Shown: piece by piece, positions 51,801 to 63,053 of the stretch | Position numbering within the stretch: the stretch's first letter is position 1 | How the letters are laid out: every line of letters starts with the position of its first letter | Program-made: the position numbers and the translations under genes | Notes under the pieces: model-generated | Databases searched by the model: none | The model's input: the letters and a program-made list of their open reading frames with translations, nothing else | What the model was told of the DNA's origin: nothing | From: Nymphaea colorata | Lineage: Eukaryota; Streptophyta; Magnoliopsida; Nymphaeales; Nymphaeaceae | Direction: 5' to 3' | Assembly (NCBI RefSeq): GCF_008831285.2 | Contig: NC_045144.1 | Span: 17,313,716 to 17,377,715, forward strand | Length of the DNA stretch: 64,000 nt

Positions 51801-52555
51801 TTGGTCCCGCTGTAACGCAAGTGGGTTCTCTTCCTCGATAATGAAACAAACAGCGGCTCATGCTTGTTAGTGAGAAAGACTTTCATTCCAGCTCAGAATC
51901 TCCCCATGATTTCATATTAAAGAGAAAAATGCATCAAAGCGCTCGCAGGAAAGCAAACACATTCCCTGGCTCAATGATCAGTTGACACATCCTGTTTCCC
52001 TCGAGTAAGAGAATCCAGCCACAAAGACATTTTCCGTCACATTACATCTCTGTTGACCTGGCATGAATGAGAACAACCGAACCATCCACAGTGTGGCCAG
52101 TTCTTGCATTTAGATGATCCCTGTTTATTCAGGCCCAGAAAGTCGGCATCTTTCACAGAACACACCAATGATCCTTGATTCATTCACTTTTTTTCTTTAA
52201 TACCAGCCATCACTAAGTTTGGAGCTTGGATTTGTATCCACTGCCAAAGGCGGCTCTGGCTGTTGCTGGGCAGCATGAGGCAGATGAGTAGAAGTGGGCT
52301 GTGGTCTGCTGAGAAAGTTCTAACAAAATAAGAATATAAGCGGTATAAATCCTTTCGTCTTTACGCTTGATCCCCGTGATTCTCCGCAACTTGATTGACA
52401 AAGGAAGGTCACAGTGAAAGAGAACATGGTTTGCGCTTCACTCAGAAGTTGGATTTCAATTACAGCTAAAGAATTGGCAGAGACTTTCCAATTCTCCACA
52501 GTCATTATCAGTATCTAATAAGCTTCCGTCGACATACAATCTAATCGTTCAGGTC
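45900..52555. other. Long gene-free spacer
   Basis: No gene supported. It holds (CT)n at 46,066-46,085, a 32-bp duplication at 48,053-48,112, CT-rich runs at 47,708-47,790, (AT)n at 49,179-49,198 and (ATT)n at 49,579-49,600. Degenerate AGATTCAGATTTGG-type sequence at 50,150-50,300 resembles that near 6,800-7,050. A minus-strand Pro/Gln-rich stretch at about 52,210-52,320 is short and unassigned. Confidence 0.45.
48053..48112. repeat. 32-bp tandem duplication
   Basis: ATGACGTATCTTG(C/T)GTCCTT occurs at 48,053 and 48,085 with two mismatches. Confidence 0.88.
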
Positions 52556-52560
52556 ATACT
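52556..52560. repeat. Target-site duplication, left (ATACT)
   Basis: ATACT directly precedes the 5' LTR and is repeated directly after the 3' LTR at 57,851-57,855. Five bases is the copia norm. Confidence 0.92.
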
Positions 52561-53127
52561 TGTTGGGTCGGGTCCAACCTCAAGACCCGACCCGGCCCGT
52601 CACTTAAGTGACGGGCGGGAAAAAGTCCTCACGGTCCTCTCTCACGTCTCTCTCTCTAGTTATCTCTTTTGGGGAAGAAGTCCTCTTGTGGCTGCTCACA
52701 TCAAGAAGAGAGGAAAAAGAGGAAAGACAAAGAAGAAAGAAAAAATGAAGGGTGATTTCTTTCTTGAATCTTTGGGGCTCTTTCTTTCATTCGCATAAGA
52801 GATTGTTATTGCTCTCTTGAGTTCACTGTTTTTCTTAAAACAGTAGGAATATTGTTGCTCGTGTATTTGGCTCCTTTTCTTGATATATAGAAAGTCTCTC
52901 TTGCCCATGGTTTTTTACCTCATTATTGGGGGTTTTTCCACGTAAATTGGTGTCTCTTTTTTTTCTGCATCTCTAGCATATATTTTGATATATATTGCTG
53001 CAACATTGGTGTTAAAATCTTGATCTTATGCACGTTGCCCTGTAATTCCGTTTTTCAGCAGTTTTGTGGTGGTTTGCCCTATTTTATTGTTGTTGAAGCA
53101 TTCTTATTGGGGGATACGACTATAACA
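52561..53127 (+). repeat. 5' LTR of the copia element
   Basis: 567 bp, starting TGTTG and ending TATAACA. It contains a 22-bp perfect palindrome at 52,595-52,616 and a CT-rich block. The 3' LTR is 679 bp. Confidence 0.93.
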
Positions 53128-53130
53128 AAG

Positions 53131-53142
53131 TGGTATCAGAGA
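53131..53142 (+). other. Primer-binding site (initiator Met-tRNA)
   Basis: TGGTATCAGAG starts three bases after the 5' LTR and complements the 3' end of plant initiator Met-tRNA, the usual copia primer. Confidence 0.88.
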
Positions 53143-56100
53143 CAGGTTAGCACCAAGTTAGCGTCAGGGTAGTTGTGTGCATTCTTATTAAAGGATGGAG
53201 TCGACCCCTATTAGAATGGTCTCTTTAAATGGGAACAATTGGACTATATAGAAAGCGAAAATGGAAGATTCGCTGTATTGTAAAGACTTATATGCACCCA
53301 TTGAGAACCAGAAGCCAGCGAATATAACAGATGAAAAATGAAAGTTATTGGATAGAAAAACCATTGGCACCATCAGACAATGGTTAGATGACTGTGTTTT
53401 TCATTTGGTATCCGTAGAGACGAGCGCGAAGTCGTTATGGCAGAAGTTGCATGATCTTTACGAGATGAAAACAGCTGGGAACAAGGCTTTCTTGATTAGG
53501 CAGTTGGTAAATCTGAAACTTAGAGAGGGAAAACCAGTGTCAGAGCATTTGAATGAAGTGCAGAGCATAATCAATCAGTTGTCAGCCATGAAAATGATAT
53601 TAGATGATGAGTTACAGGCACTCTTGTTGCTTAGTTCTCTTCCCGACAGTTGGGAGACTTTAGTTGTTTCTTTGAGCAACTCTGCTCCAGATGGTGTGCT
53701 TACGATGAAGCATGTAACCAGCAGCATTCTAAATGAAGAAACAATGAGAAAGTCTCTTGGTACTGGTAGCTCGCAAGTGCTAGTGATGGGAGACAGGGGC
53801 ATACAGAAGAACCGTAACAAATGGCATGATAGGTCAAACTCTAGGTCCAAATCAAGACCCAAGATGACAGGTAAATGTTTTCACTGTGGTATTCCAAGGC
53901 ATAAGAAGATTGATTGCAGGAAATTGAAAGAAGAAAAAGAGCAGAAAAAGAAGACTCAAAAGAATGTGAAGCCAAAAGAGTACACTGCAGTTGCTTCATA
54001 TGATGAGGTAGTGTTATTTTTATCTGAAGAAAATGATTATTTTACAGTTCAGAATGGTGATTCTACATGGATTTTAGATACAGGGGCATCATATCATGCC
54101 ACACCATGTAGAGAGTTATTCTTATCATACAGAACAGGTGATTTTGGAGTAGTTCACATAGGCAACAGTGACACTTCGAAGATTGTTGGGATAGGAGATG
54201 TTTGCATTCAGACGAGCACAGGATGCAAGTTGACTTTAAGAGATGTGAGACATGTTCCAGACTTGAGAATGAATTTGATTTCTGCAGGAAGACTAAGTGA
54301 AGATGGATATTGTATTTCGTTTAGTCAGACAGGTTGAAAACTTACCAAGGGGGCACTAGTGTTGGCTAGAGGTGACAGATTTGGCTCTTTGTATGGGATG
54401 AAGTCTCGAATCAGTAGTGTAGATGTCAATGCAGTTACTGGTGGTACTTCGTCGGATTTGTGGCATAAGAGGTTATGTCACAGTCAAAGAGGAATCGACT
54501 TACTCACCAAGAAGAATTTGTTACCAAAGGCAGATGGTGCACAAATATCTCCATGTGATCATTGTTTGGTTGGTAAGTTGCATCGAGTTTCCTTTCAGAA
54601 AAAACACTCTTCAAAAACTAAACATGTTTTAGATTTAGTTTATTCGGATGTATGTGGACCTATAAATGTGACATCTAAAGGTGGAGCATCTTATTTTGTC
54701 ACATTTATTGATGATGCATCTAGGAAGGGTACAATGAAAAGCAAAAGTGAAGTAAGTGGTATCTTCATGACTTTTCATGCAGCGATTGAGCGCGAGACTG
54801 GTAAGAAGATGAAGAGACTGCGTACAGATAACGGTGGTGAGTACATAACATCTTCTTTACGAGAGTATTGTCTAAAACATGGTATTAGACATGAAACGAC
54901 AGTTTCTTATACTCCACAGCATAATGGAGTTGCAGAAAGGATGAACAGAACAATAATCGAGAGAGTTAGAAGTTTGTTATCTAGCTCTAAGTTGCCTAAG
55001 TATTTTTGGGCAGAGGCAATGCGTACTGCAGTTTATTTAATAAACAGGTCTCCTTCAGTGCCTCTAGATGGAGACATTCCACAAAGAGTTTGGTCAGATG
55101 AAGAGGTTAAGTATGATCACCTCAGAGTTTTTGGTTGCAAAGCATTTATGCATGTACCTAAAGAATATAGGACCAAATTAGATGATAAAGCTATTCTTCT
55201 AATATTTCTTGGTTATGCAGATGATGAATTTGGTTACAGGTTATGGGATCCAAAGAATGACAAAATCTACAGGAGTCGTGATGTTGTCTTCAGAGAGGAT
55301 CAAACTATTGAAGATGTCATGGGAGACACGAAGTCAGGTGTGAATGCTAGTGGTGTTCATGAGCCAACCTATGCAGAACCTGAAGAACTTTCATCTGAGC
55401 ATGGTGAGACTGATGAAGATGTAGAGGAAGAGGAAAGAGAGACAGATGAACAGTATACAGATGACAGCCCTATGGAGACTCAAACTGATTATGAGCATGA
55501 GTTGGAGGGGGAGCTTCCTTCGCATTCAGAGCCAACTGAGGAGCAATTGGGTAGAGGTAAAAGAACACGTATACCATCTACTAGATATTCTACTGATGAA
55601 TATATTATGTTTACAGATAGTGGAGAGCCAGAATGCTATGCAGAGGTGCTAGATTATGTGCATAAAGATGAATGGATTAAAGCTATGAAGGATGAGATGA
55701 ATTCTTTATACAAGACTTTTGATTTGGTAGAGCTACCAAAAGGTAAGAAAGTGTTGCAGAACAAGTGGGTCTACAAGCTTAAAAATGAAGGTCAAGGCAA
55801 GTTGAGATACAAAGCTCGGTTAGTGGTGAAAGGTTTCAAGCAGGAAAGAGGTATTGATTTTGATGAAATTTTTTCTCCTGTTGTTAAAATGTCATCTATC
55901 AGGGTAATACTTGGTTTGGTGGCTTGTCTAGACTTGGAGTTGGAGCAGTTAGATGTAAAAACTACTTTTCTTCATGGAGATCTAGAGGAAGAAATCTACA
56001 TGACATAACCAGAAGGTTTTGTGGTTGCCAGGAAGAAACACATGGTTTGTAAGTTGAAGAAGAGCTTGTATGGACTTAAACAAGCACCTAGACAGTAGTA

Positions 56101-57160
56101 CAAGAAATTTGATGCATTTATGATAAATCAAAAGTATCGCAAGTCAGCCGTAGATCATTGTGTCTACATCAGAGAGTTCTCATCATGTAGCTTCATTGAA
56201 GATCGATATGAGCAAGTTCTTTGATATGAAAGACTTGGGGCCATCACAACAATTGTTAGGCATGAGGATTGTTCGTGATAGGAAGGCCAAGAAGTTGTGG
56301 TTATCACAAGAGAAATACATTGAGAAGGTGTTTAGCAAGTTCAACATGAAAGATGCTAAAAATGTAAGTACACCTTTAGCAGCACATTTTAAATTGGGAA
56401 ATGAGTAATGTCCTTCTTCAGCAGATGAGAAAGAAAGAATGGAGAATGTTCCATATGCCTCCGCAGTAGGGAGTCTCATGTATGCTATGGTTTGCACACG
56501 CCTAGACTTGGCTTATGCAGTTGGTGTAGTTAGCAGGTTCTTGTCAAATCCAGGCAAGGAGCATTGGGCAGCAGTGAAGTGGATCCTAAGATATCTGAAA
56601 AGTACTTCCACTTACTGTTTATGTTTTGGTAAATCTAATCCAGAGATACAAGGATTTGTTGATGCAGACATGGCAGGTGATTTGAACTCTAAGAAGTCTC
56701 TTTCTGGTTATGTTTTTACTTTTGCAGGGAGAGTTGTATCATGGCAGTCCAGGTTGCAGAAGTGTGTTGCTCTTTCCACTACAGAGGCAGAATATATTGC
56801 AGCAACTGAAGCTTGTAAAGAGTTGTTGTGGATGAAGAGTTTTCTTCATGATATAGGCCTTAGTCAGAAGACCTATATGTTGCATTGTGATAGCCAAAGC
56901 GCTATACACTTGGCAAAGAATTCAGCGTTCCACTCAAGGACTAAGCACATTGATGTCAGATATCATTGGATTCGTGATGTGCTTGAGCAGAAATTGATTC
57001 AGTTAGAAAAGATACAGACAGAGAAGAATCCTGCAGATATGATGACGAAGTCTCTACCTAAGGAGAAACATGACGTGTAGAGATTTAGTTGGGATGACTG
57101 CCTTTAAGGCAGTGTATTAATTTTGTTTATTTTGCAGGTATGATCCCTCTCTTGAGGCTG

Positions 57161-57171
57161 GAGGGGGAGTT
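57161..57171 (+). other. Polypurine tract
   Basis: GAGGGGGAGTT lies directly before the 3' LTR, where plus-strand synthesis would be primed. Confidence 0.8.
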
Positions 57172-57850
57172 TGTTGTGTCGGGTCCAGCCTCAAGACCCG
57201 ACCCGGCCCGTCACTTAAGTGACGGGCGGGAAAAAGGAAGGGCACCCGATGGTGCCCCTTCCTCACGGTCCTCTCTCACGTCTCTCTCTCTAGTTATCTC
57301 TTTTGGGAAAAGAAGAAGAGTGTTTTCCTCTTGTGGCTGCTCACATCAAGAGGAGAGGAAGAAGAGGAAGGCAAGGAAGAGAAGAGGAGAAGCAAGGTGC
57401 GTGGGTCGATTGGCACGCCAAGAAGAAAGAGGAAAGACAAAGAAGAAAGAGAAAATGAAGGGAGTCTTCATTGGGTGATTTCTTTCTTGAATCTTTGGGG
57501 CTCTTTCTTTCATTCGCATAAGAGATTGTTATTGCTCTCTTGAGTTCACTGTTTTTCTTAAAACAGTAGGGATATTATTGCTCGTGTATTTGGCTCCCTT
57601 TCTTGATATATAGAAAGTCTCTCTTGCCCGTGGTTTTTTACCCCATTATTGAGGGTTTTTCCACGTAAATTGGTGTCTCCTTTTTTTCTGCATCTCTAGC
57701 ATATATTTTGATATATATTGCTGCAACATTGGTGTTAAAATCTTGATCTTATGCACGCTGCCCTGTAATTCCGTTTTTCAGCAGTTTTGTGGTGGTTTGC
57801 CCTATTTTATTGTTGTTGAAGCATTCTTATTGGGGGATACGACTATAACA
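57172..57850 (+). repeat. 3' LTR of the copia element
   Basis: 679 bp with the same termini as the 5' LTR. The 22-bp palindrome is unchanged at 57,206-57,227. Confidence 0.93.
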
Positions 57851-58480
57851 ATACTTCGTCTTCCCTGTTATGCTACCTCAACAGCTTGCTTGAAATACCA
57901 GAAGGGACCACCGGGGCCGAATGTCCTGAACTTCTTTGAGGACATATGCATAGACGGAATAGTTTCATAATGCAAAAGGAAAAATATCTGAACTTAAAAT
58001 TTACTTCCAGGTAGTCGATCAATGCTTGCCTCTTTAATAAGAAAAAAGTGCAAGATCAAACCAAGTTAGTGCCTGTTCTTTCACCCGCCTTGCCCAATAA
58101 AGCCTTAGGCCAATTACAGGTATTGTCGATGGCTGTTGCTTTTCAAAAACCAATGGGACGAACGTTTGAAACTCCTCATGATATCTTGGCGGCCAGATTA
58201 ATGACCCATTGCACAGCTTTTAAGGTCAACCCAGATTTTCCAAGCTCAGGCTTTGGAAGCAATGGCTTCACAAACAACAGTGCTAACGGAAGTTTTCTGC
58301 AAAACCAACCACATGTACGCAGTTACTCCTGGAAGGAAGAAATCCTCCGTAGAACAAATATTTGCAGCAGCTAATTTTCAGTTGTTTATATACCACGGAT
58401 ATGCCCGTGCCAGTGGAAAAGATCCCAAAACAATGCTCATACGAAAGACCCCAAAATCAGTGGGATAACAAGATGAAAAA

Positions 58481-58529
<49 letters not shown>

Positions 58530-58678
58530 AGAAACTACACTTCGATGTTTACACCTCACGCGCTTCCAAAAAATGACTTGAAATTTTCACGTTGACATCG
58601 CAATTGATGTTCTTGTCCAACTAAACCAGCAGGAGCAAGCTTTCAGGATCAGGATGACAAGATTATCCCTTACCACTG
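57851..58678. other. Spacer with coding-like remnant
   Basis: Between about 58,050 and 58,468 the plus strand reads coding-like peptides in two frames (SMAVAFQKPMGRTFETPHD, then ALEAMASQTTVLTEVFCKT and SVEQIFAAANFQLF). No family was recognised. It may be a degraded gene or repeat. The stretch ends in an AT microsatellite. Confidence 0.35.
58482..58527. repeat. (AT)n microsatellite
   Basis: An uninterrupted AT tract of about 46 bp. Confidence 0.95.
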
Positions 58679-60340
58679 TTAAAGGCAGCCATCCATGGAG
58701 GTGCAACTGTCTAGCTGCAAAGCAAGCCTGTCTAAAGTTTCATAGATACGCCTAGACAAGGGATGTGACTTGTCCCCTCGAACGAATTCGTGTAGAACAC
58801 CACCTAATTCAATTGAACTACAGCCTGATCTTCTCTCAATCCTCGGATCTTTCATCATCTTCCTCACACACTCCACATCATCCCACCTATTAGTCTCCGC
58901 ATACAAATTTGATAAAAGCACATAATTCCCACTATTCTCTGGCTCCAATGTTAATAGCTCCCTCAGTGCTCTCTCCCCTACATCAAGGTTCCCTAGGAGT
59001 TTACAAGCGCCAAGCAAAGCTCCCCAAACCACAGCGTTCGCTTCTATGGGCATTCTCTTAGCCAGTTCCTCTGCTTCAAACAAAAATCCACTACGACCAA
59101 GAAGATCCACTAAACAACCGAAGTGCTCAATTGAGGGCTCGATGCCATACTCATTTTTCATACACGTGAAGTAAAATTGACCCAAATCTACCAGACCCAT
59201 GTGGCTACAAGCTGTTAGAACGGCTATAAAGGTTATTTCGTTGGGGATCAACCCATTTGCTCTCATTTGGTTAAACAACTTCAATGCATCAGTCCCACGT
59301 CCATGAAAAGCTAACCCCTGTATCATCGTGTTCCACGAGTATAGATCCCTACGCTTCATGATACCAAAAACCTTAGCAGCACTCTCTATACTTCCACACT
59401 TTGAATACATATCCACAAGTGTTGTCCCTACATATTCATCAAGAAACACACCGCTCTTTTCTATGTGCTGATGTATCAGCATCCCATCTCTAAGACTGCC
59501 AACATGAGCTGATGCAGACAATGCACTCACAATAGTGACATGGTTAGGCCTCACACAGCGCGTCCTCATCATGTGGTAGAGATTCAATGACTCCCAGTAG
59601 TCCCCTTCTTTCGCATATCCACGAATTATAGCGGTCCATCCAACCACATCCCCCTGTGGAGACAGATCAAACACTCGCCTAGCAGCGACGAGGTTGCCCC
59701 ATTGAAGAAAGGCAACCATCATCGAGTTCCACGCAATTTGATCCTTGCAAGGCATTTCTTCGAATAATCTGAAAGCAGATTCCGTGTAGCCTTCCCGAGA
59801 GGCATACGCTGACACCATGGTTGTCCAAGACACCAAATCTCTCATGGACATTTCCTCAAACACTTGGCGAGCAGAATGCACGTCGCCGCAATCAGCGAGA
59901 AGCTTGAGCAGGTGGGTCTGCGTAAGAACGTCCGCCCCAAACCCATGCTTGATGATATGGCCCTGGACTTGGCGTCCTTCTGCAACAGCCAAAACCTTGC
60001 GGCACGCAGTGAGCACAAAAGGAAAGGTGTACGAATCATGACAGATCCCATCTCCACAGAGCCGACGGTAGAATAAGATGCCTAGACGAGCATTGTTGCT
60101 GTTGCAGCAAGCTCTGATGGTAGTGTTGTAAAGAAACACGTTGGGAGTTCGTACTTGGTTGAAAATGGCCATCGCATATTGCATGCATCCCGAGATCGAG
60201 CAGACCACCAGCATTTTGGCAACAAGAATGAAATTCTGAGCCAGTCCATTTTTGATAACTCGACCATGGATAGGGAGCAGGTCCGCCAAACCAGTGCAAC
60301 CTTCCACCAAAGACGCCAAGTATTGGGGAGTCGTCGACAT
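58679..60340 (-). CDS. Pentatricopeptide repeat protein, PLS class with E-type C-terminus
   Basis: An intronless frame of 553 codons. PPR repeats of about 31-36 residues run from about residue 40 to 470; clear ones are DLVSWTTMVSAYA, QIAWNSMMVAFLQWGNL, DVVGWTAIIRGYAKEGD, DEYVGTTLVDMYSKCGSIE, DLYSWNTMIQGLAFHGR and NEITFIAVLTACSHMGLVD. After the repeats come the E motif (NYVLLSNLYAETNRWDDV) and an E+-like segment (GCSSIEL, LHEFVRGDKSHP). There is no DYW deaminase domain, and the protein stops soon after. Members of this class bind single RNA sites in chloroplasts or mitochondria, usually for C-to-U editing, and depend on a partner deaminase when DYW is absent. Which organelle and site cannot be read here. 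The first ATG gives a normal start, although no clear transit peptide precedes the repeats. The frame is intact. Confidence 0.94.
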   Translation of the reverse strand: MSTTPQYLASLVEGCTGLADLLPIHGRVIKNGLAQNFILVAKMLVVCSISGCMQYAMAIFNQVRTPNVFLYNTTIRACCNSNNARLGILFYRRLCGDGICHDSYTFPFVLTACRKVLAVAEGRQVQGHIIKHGFGADVLTQTHLLKLLADCGDVHSARQVFEEMSMRDLVSWTTMVSAYASREGYTESAFRLFEEMPCKDQIAWNSMMVAFLQWGNLVAARRVFDLSPQGDVVGWTAIIRGYAKEGDYWESLNLYHMMRTRCVRPNHVTIVSALSASAHVGSLRDGMLIHQHIEKSGVFLDEYVGTTLVDMYSKCGSIESAAKVFGIMKRRDLYSWNTMIQGLAFHGRGTDALKLFNQMRANGLIPNEITFIAVLTACSHMGLVDLGQFYFTCMKNEYGIEPSIEHFGCLVDLLGRSGFLFEAEELAKRMPIEANAVVWGALLGACKLLGNLDVGERALRELLTLEPENSGNYVLLSNLYAETNRWDDVECVRKMMKDPRIERRSGCSSIELGGVLHEFVRGDKSHPLSRRIYETLDRLALQLDSCTSMDGCL

Positions 60341-61414
60341 GCATGTTGGTTCGCTGCTTCAGACGAAAAAAAACGATTCGAAGGCGTGTTTCTGTGTCAC
60401 TGCCTCGTCAAAAACAAACGCACACACAGATGCTCATCTAAGGTGGAATTCTTGTCTTGTTACGTGCTCAAGCTCCTGCGAATCACGAATTAAAGAAGCC
60501 GAGTGGGAAAGATTTTATAGTGCTTGGAACTTTCAGTACTTTGAACCAAGTTCCAACTAACCAATTCACTAAACAAATCACATTAAAGAAGGTCAATTTT
60601 TTAACTTTTCCATGATAAGATTATTGTAGAATTAAAACATGTGAGTTGCAAGTCAAACACTTCAATGTCTATACTACGTCATGCAGATATGCATAATCCA
60701 TAATTTTCTACTCAGTAGCATAGTTGTAAACGGAACGAAGGCGGAATAAATAATTAAGTCACTTAATGTTGAATATTGTATTTAATCAATGTCAAATACA
60801 AATAAACCCACATATTGTTTTGCCTTAAATCAGGATAAGTGTTCACTACTTTCGGTATATTAGACGATGACTGTTTTCAATTTGCTATCGCTCAGGACGA
60901 ATTAAGATATAGACTATCTCCCTCTCTCTCTGGTTAAATTGCAAATTCACTTTGCGGTGGGGCAGGATCACATCAAGGAGCCACAAAGTCAAGAGGGCGT
61001 CTCCTGCAAACACGTCGATATCTCCTGCAACACAACCTATTCTCGCCATCACTGTTATATCCTGCCACAAAATGAACATACAAAACGAAATAAAAATTCC
61101 CAAAGAACGTCTCTCCTCTCGTTCTTCTTACATTTACCAACTTCTTGTGCCACGGGAGAAATTCAGAAAACAATTCGGCCTTCTCCACCTATTAGGAGGT
61201 TCATAGCATAGAATTCACAAGAGCAAAAAATTTTCTTAGTGATAATTTATAAAACTTGGAGATCGAGAAGAATATAATAACCACCCTTCTTGAATCGCCA
61301 AACATCAACTCTTGAAAGTTTCCTACATATTAATATTCAAAAGACAGCATGTAACTACTTAAAGAAGAGTTTGTGATCGCACTAAAATGCAGACTCTAAC
61401 TGCGTTTGAGTATA
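60341..61414. other. Gene-free spacer
   Basis: AT-rich sequence between the PPR and IPK2-like genes, both on the minus strand. Short frames on both strands have no recognisable product. Confidence 0.5.
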
Positions 61415-62286
61415 TCAATCTGCTGCAGACCCAAGTTTGCTAGTCCAAGCCACACTACCATCAATGCTCTCAAGTATATCCTCCACAAACTTTATCAACG
61501 AACACAATCCTCCCAAAAAGTTGTGATCAATCACTCCTTCCCCATCCACAACATGGGCGAAATCCACAAGCTTCACAGAAGCCACCACCGGTCGGCTACC
61601 GTCGGTCTCATCCTGGCCATACATCAACAGCACCGACTTCGAGTAGAAGTGGAAGAACGTCTGCTTCTCGAACCACTGCTTCAGTTCCAGCAACTGCGCC
61701 AAAACTCCGGTCGGACCGCCAAAGACGGCAGGTGCATGCGCGCAATCTGGCGAACTTGAAGAAGCGTTCGATGAAACGAACACCCTCAGAACCGATCTGA
61801 CTTGATCAGCACTGAGAATGGCCTTCACCCAACGTCTCCCAGGCTTCCATAAACCCGGTTCTTCACTCGGATACACCTGCAACCCAGAAATCCTAAACCC
61901 CAGTTTCAAACTGGTGGAAGTCCGGTCCTTCTCCACGCATTTGCCCACGTACTCATCCGATGCGCCGGGATACCACGTTCTGGACCCGATTTTGACGTCA
62001 ATCACAGAGGGACGATAAAGGGATGAGACGACGTCGTCGATGACAAGGTGCTCGCGGGGACCGGAACCATCCGAAGCTTCTAGAAGTTGGGTACCGTAGA
62101 AGGACGGGAAGAATCGATGGACATTCGGTGGCAACTGGGAGTTCGACCAAAAGGATCGGTAAAACCCCACCTCCTTCGACCCCCGATCATGGTCTTGCAG
62201 CGGCCTGCGCCGTCGATAAGGAGTCCGAGATTTCCTTCGGCCGCTTGGTGATCGGCGACCTGGTGCGGTGGGGCTTTTAGCAACAT
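61415..62286 (-). CDS. IPK2: Inositol polyphosphate multikinase (IPK2-like), N-terminus in another frame
   Basis: The kinase body is plainly plant IPK2: the inositol-binding motif in PSVIDVKIGSRTWYP, FYGTQLLEASDGSG, LGFRISG, GVLAQLLELKQWFE, and the metal-binding KLVDFAHV followed by GVIDHNFLGGLC. These enzymes phosphorylate InsP3 and InsP4 towards InsP5/InsP6 and act in the nucleus and cytosol. The expected start, MLLKAPPHQVADHQ to LIDGAGR, begins at 62,286 but lies in a different frame. It joins the body near 62,200, where the family's F(F/Y)K-P residues are missing and about 13 bases appear lost. The body frame is also open upstream to an ATG at 62,611, which would give 398 residues with an unrelated first 140 or so. 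No introns. Whether the gene works is uncertain: an assembly error, a pseudogene, or use of the upstream start are all possible. Confidence 0.88.
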
Positions 62287-62611
62287 CTCCTTCCCTTCTG
62301 CTTCCCTCCTCCCTCAAGAACCCGGCATAGCAACGGAAACCGGCACCAGCTTTTCCGCCTTGGGTTCGACAGAAGATGTCGACCCAATATAAACGAAGGA
62401 ATAATCCACCACCAGTTTTTCTGCCTATTCGATGGAAGATGCCGCACTGCCCGCACCAACACAAAGGAAGAGGAACCGCGTCTCGCCGCGTTGTTTGTCT
62501 TGATGACAAGTACCGTATGGCAAAGAACCAGCACACCACCCGGAACACCGTGGCTTTACGGTGTGTTGATGAACCCTCGAAAGAGATCCGAAGATCTGAA
62601 GGAGCGGGCAT

Positions 62612-63053
62612 TTCAAAGATGCACTTCAGTTGAGAACCTACATTTTGTTCTTAATCCCAGACATGAGTTCACGTTCTCAAAACTTCTGTTCTACATGACT
62701 TCATGTTACTCAATTTAATGACGGCAGTCATTACAACTTTTGGAGGCGCCGATAATTCTTTAGACAGCAGCAACTGCGTCTGCCGATAGCAATAGCTACA
62801 CAGTAGAAGAGTGGTGACAGGACTGCAGTAACCACAACTTCAATGGTGGAGTTTATTGGTGATTGTCAAGCAGTACCAATAATGATGATTTGACTTGGTA
62901 CTTGGTAGGATAATGAATTAATATAGCGATGGGAATGGCAGAGGCAGCAGCAGTATGGTAGCTGTTGGTAATGGGAAGGTGGTAGCTGCTAAGTGCTAAT
63001 AGTGAGGGCGAAGGTGGCCCATTTGCATAAGGAAAGCAACGTGAAACATAATG
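62612..63053. other. Upstream region of the IPK2-like gene
   Basis: No gene. A GCA/GTA-rich stretch with repeated GGTAGCTG lies at about 62,940-62,990. Confidence 0.45.

Larger units (their letters stand above)
52561..57850 (+). mobile_element. Ty1/copia LTR retrotransposon (Tnt1/Tork-like), broken
   Basis: The element is bounded by two LTRs and a perfect 5-bp target duplication. Internal parts lie in copia order: gag about 53.2-54.0 kb with a CCHC zinc knuckle near 53,875-53,915, protease with DTGAS near 54,080, integrase about 54.4-55.3 kb (DNGGEY, PQHNGVAERMNR), reverse transcriptase about 55.65-56.4 kb, and RNase H about 56.6-57.06 kb (ALSTTEAEYIAA). Integrase before reverse transcriptase identifies copia. 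The wording is closest to Tnt1-like elements. The coding part carries about four to five breaks, so this copy cannot make its own proteins. The LTRs differ by about 2 percent in aligned parts, suggesting an insertion of the order of a million years or somewhat more, depending on the rate assumed. It sits between genes and interrupts no recognised one. Confidence 0.95.

Noticed and set aside
53575-53862. Antisense frame inside the copia element
   Set aside because: A shadow of the element's sense coding sequence.
61415-62611. Taking the 398-codon frame at face value as the IPK2 protein
   Set aside because: Its first 140 or so residues are unlike the family, while the true N-terminus is readable in another frame at 62,286-62,200.
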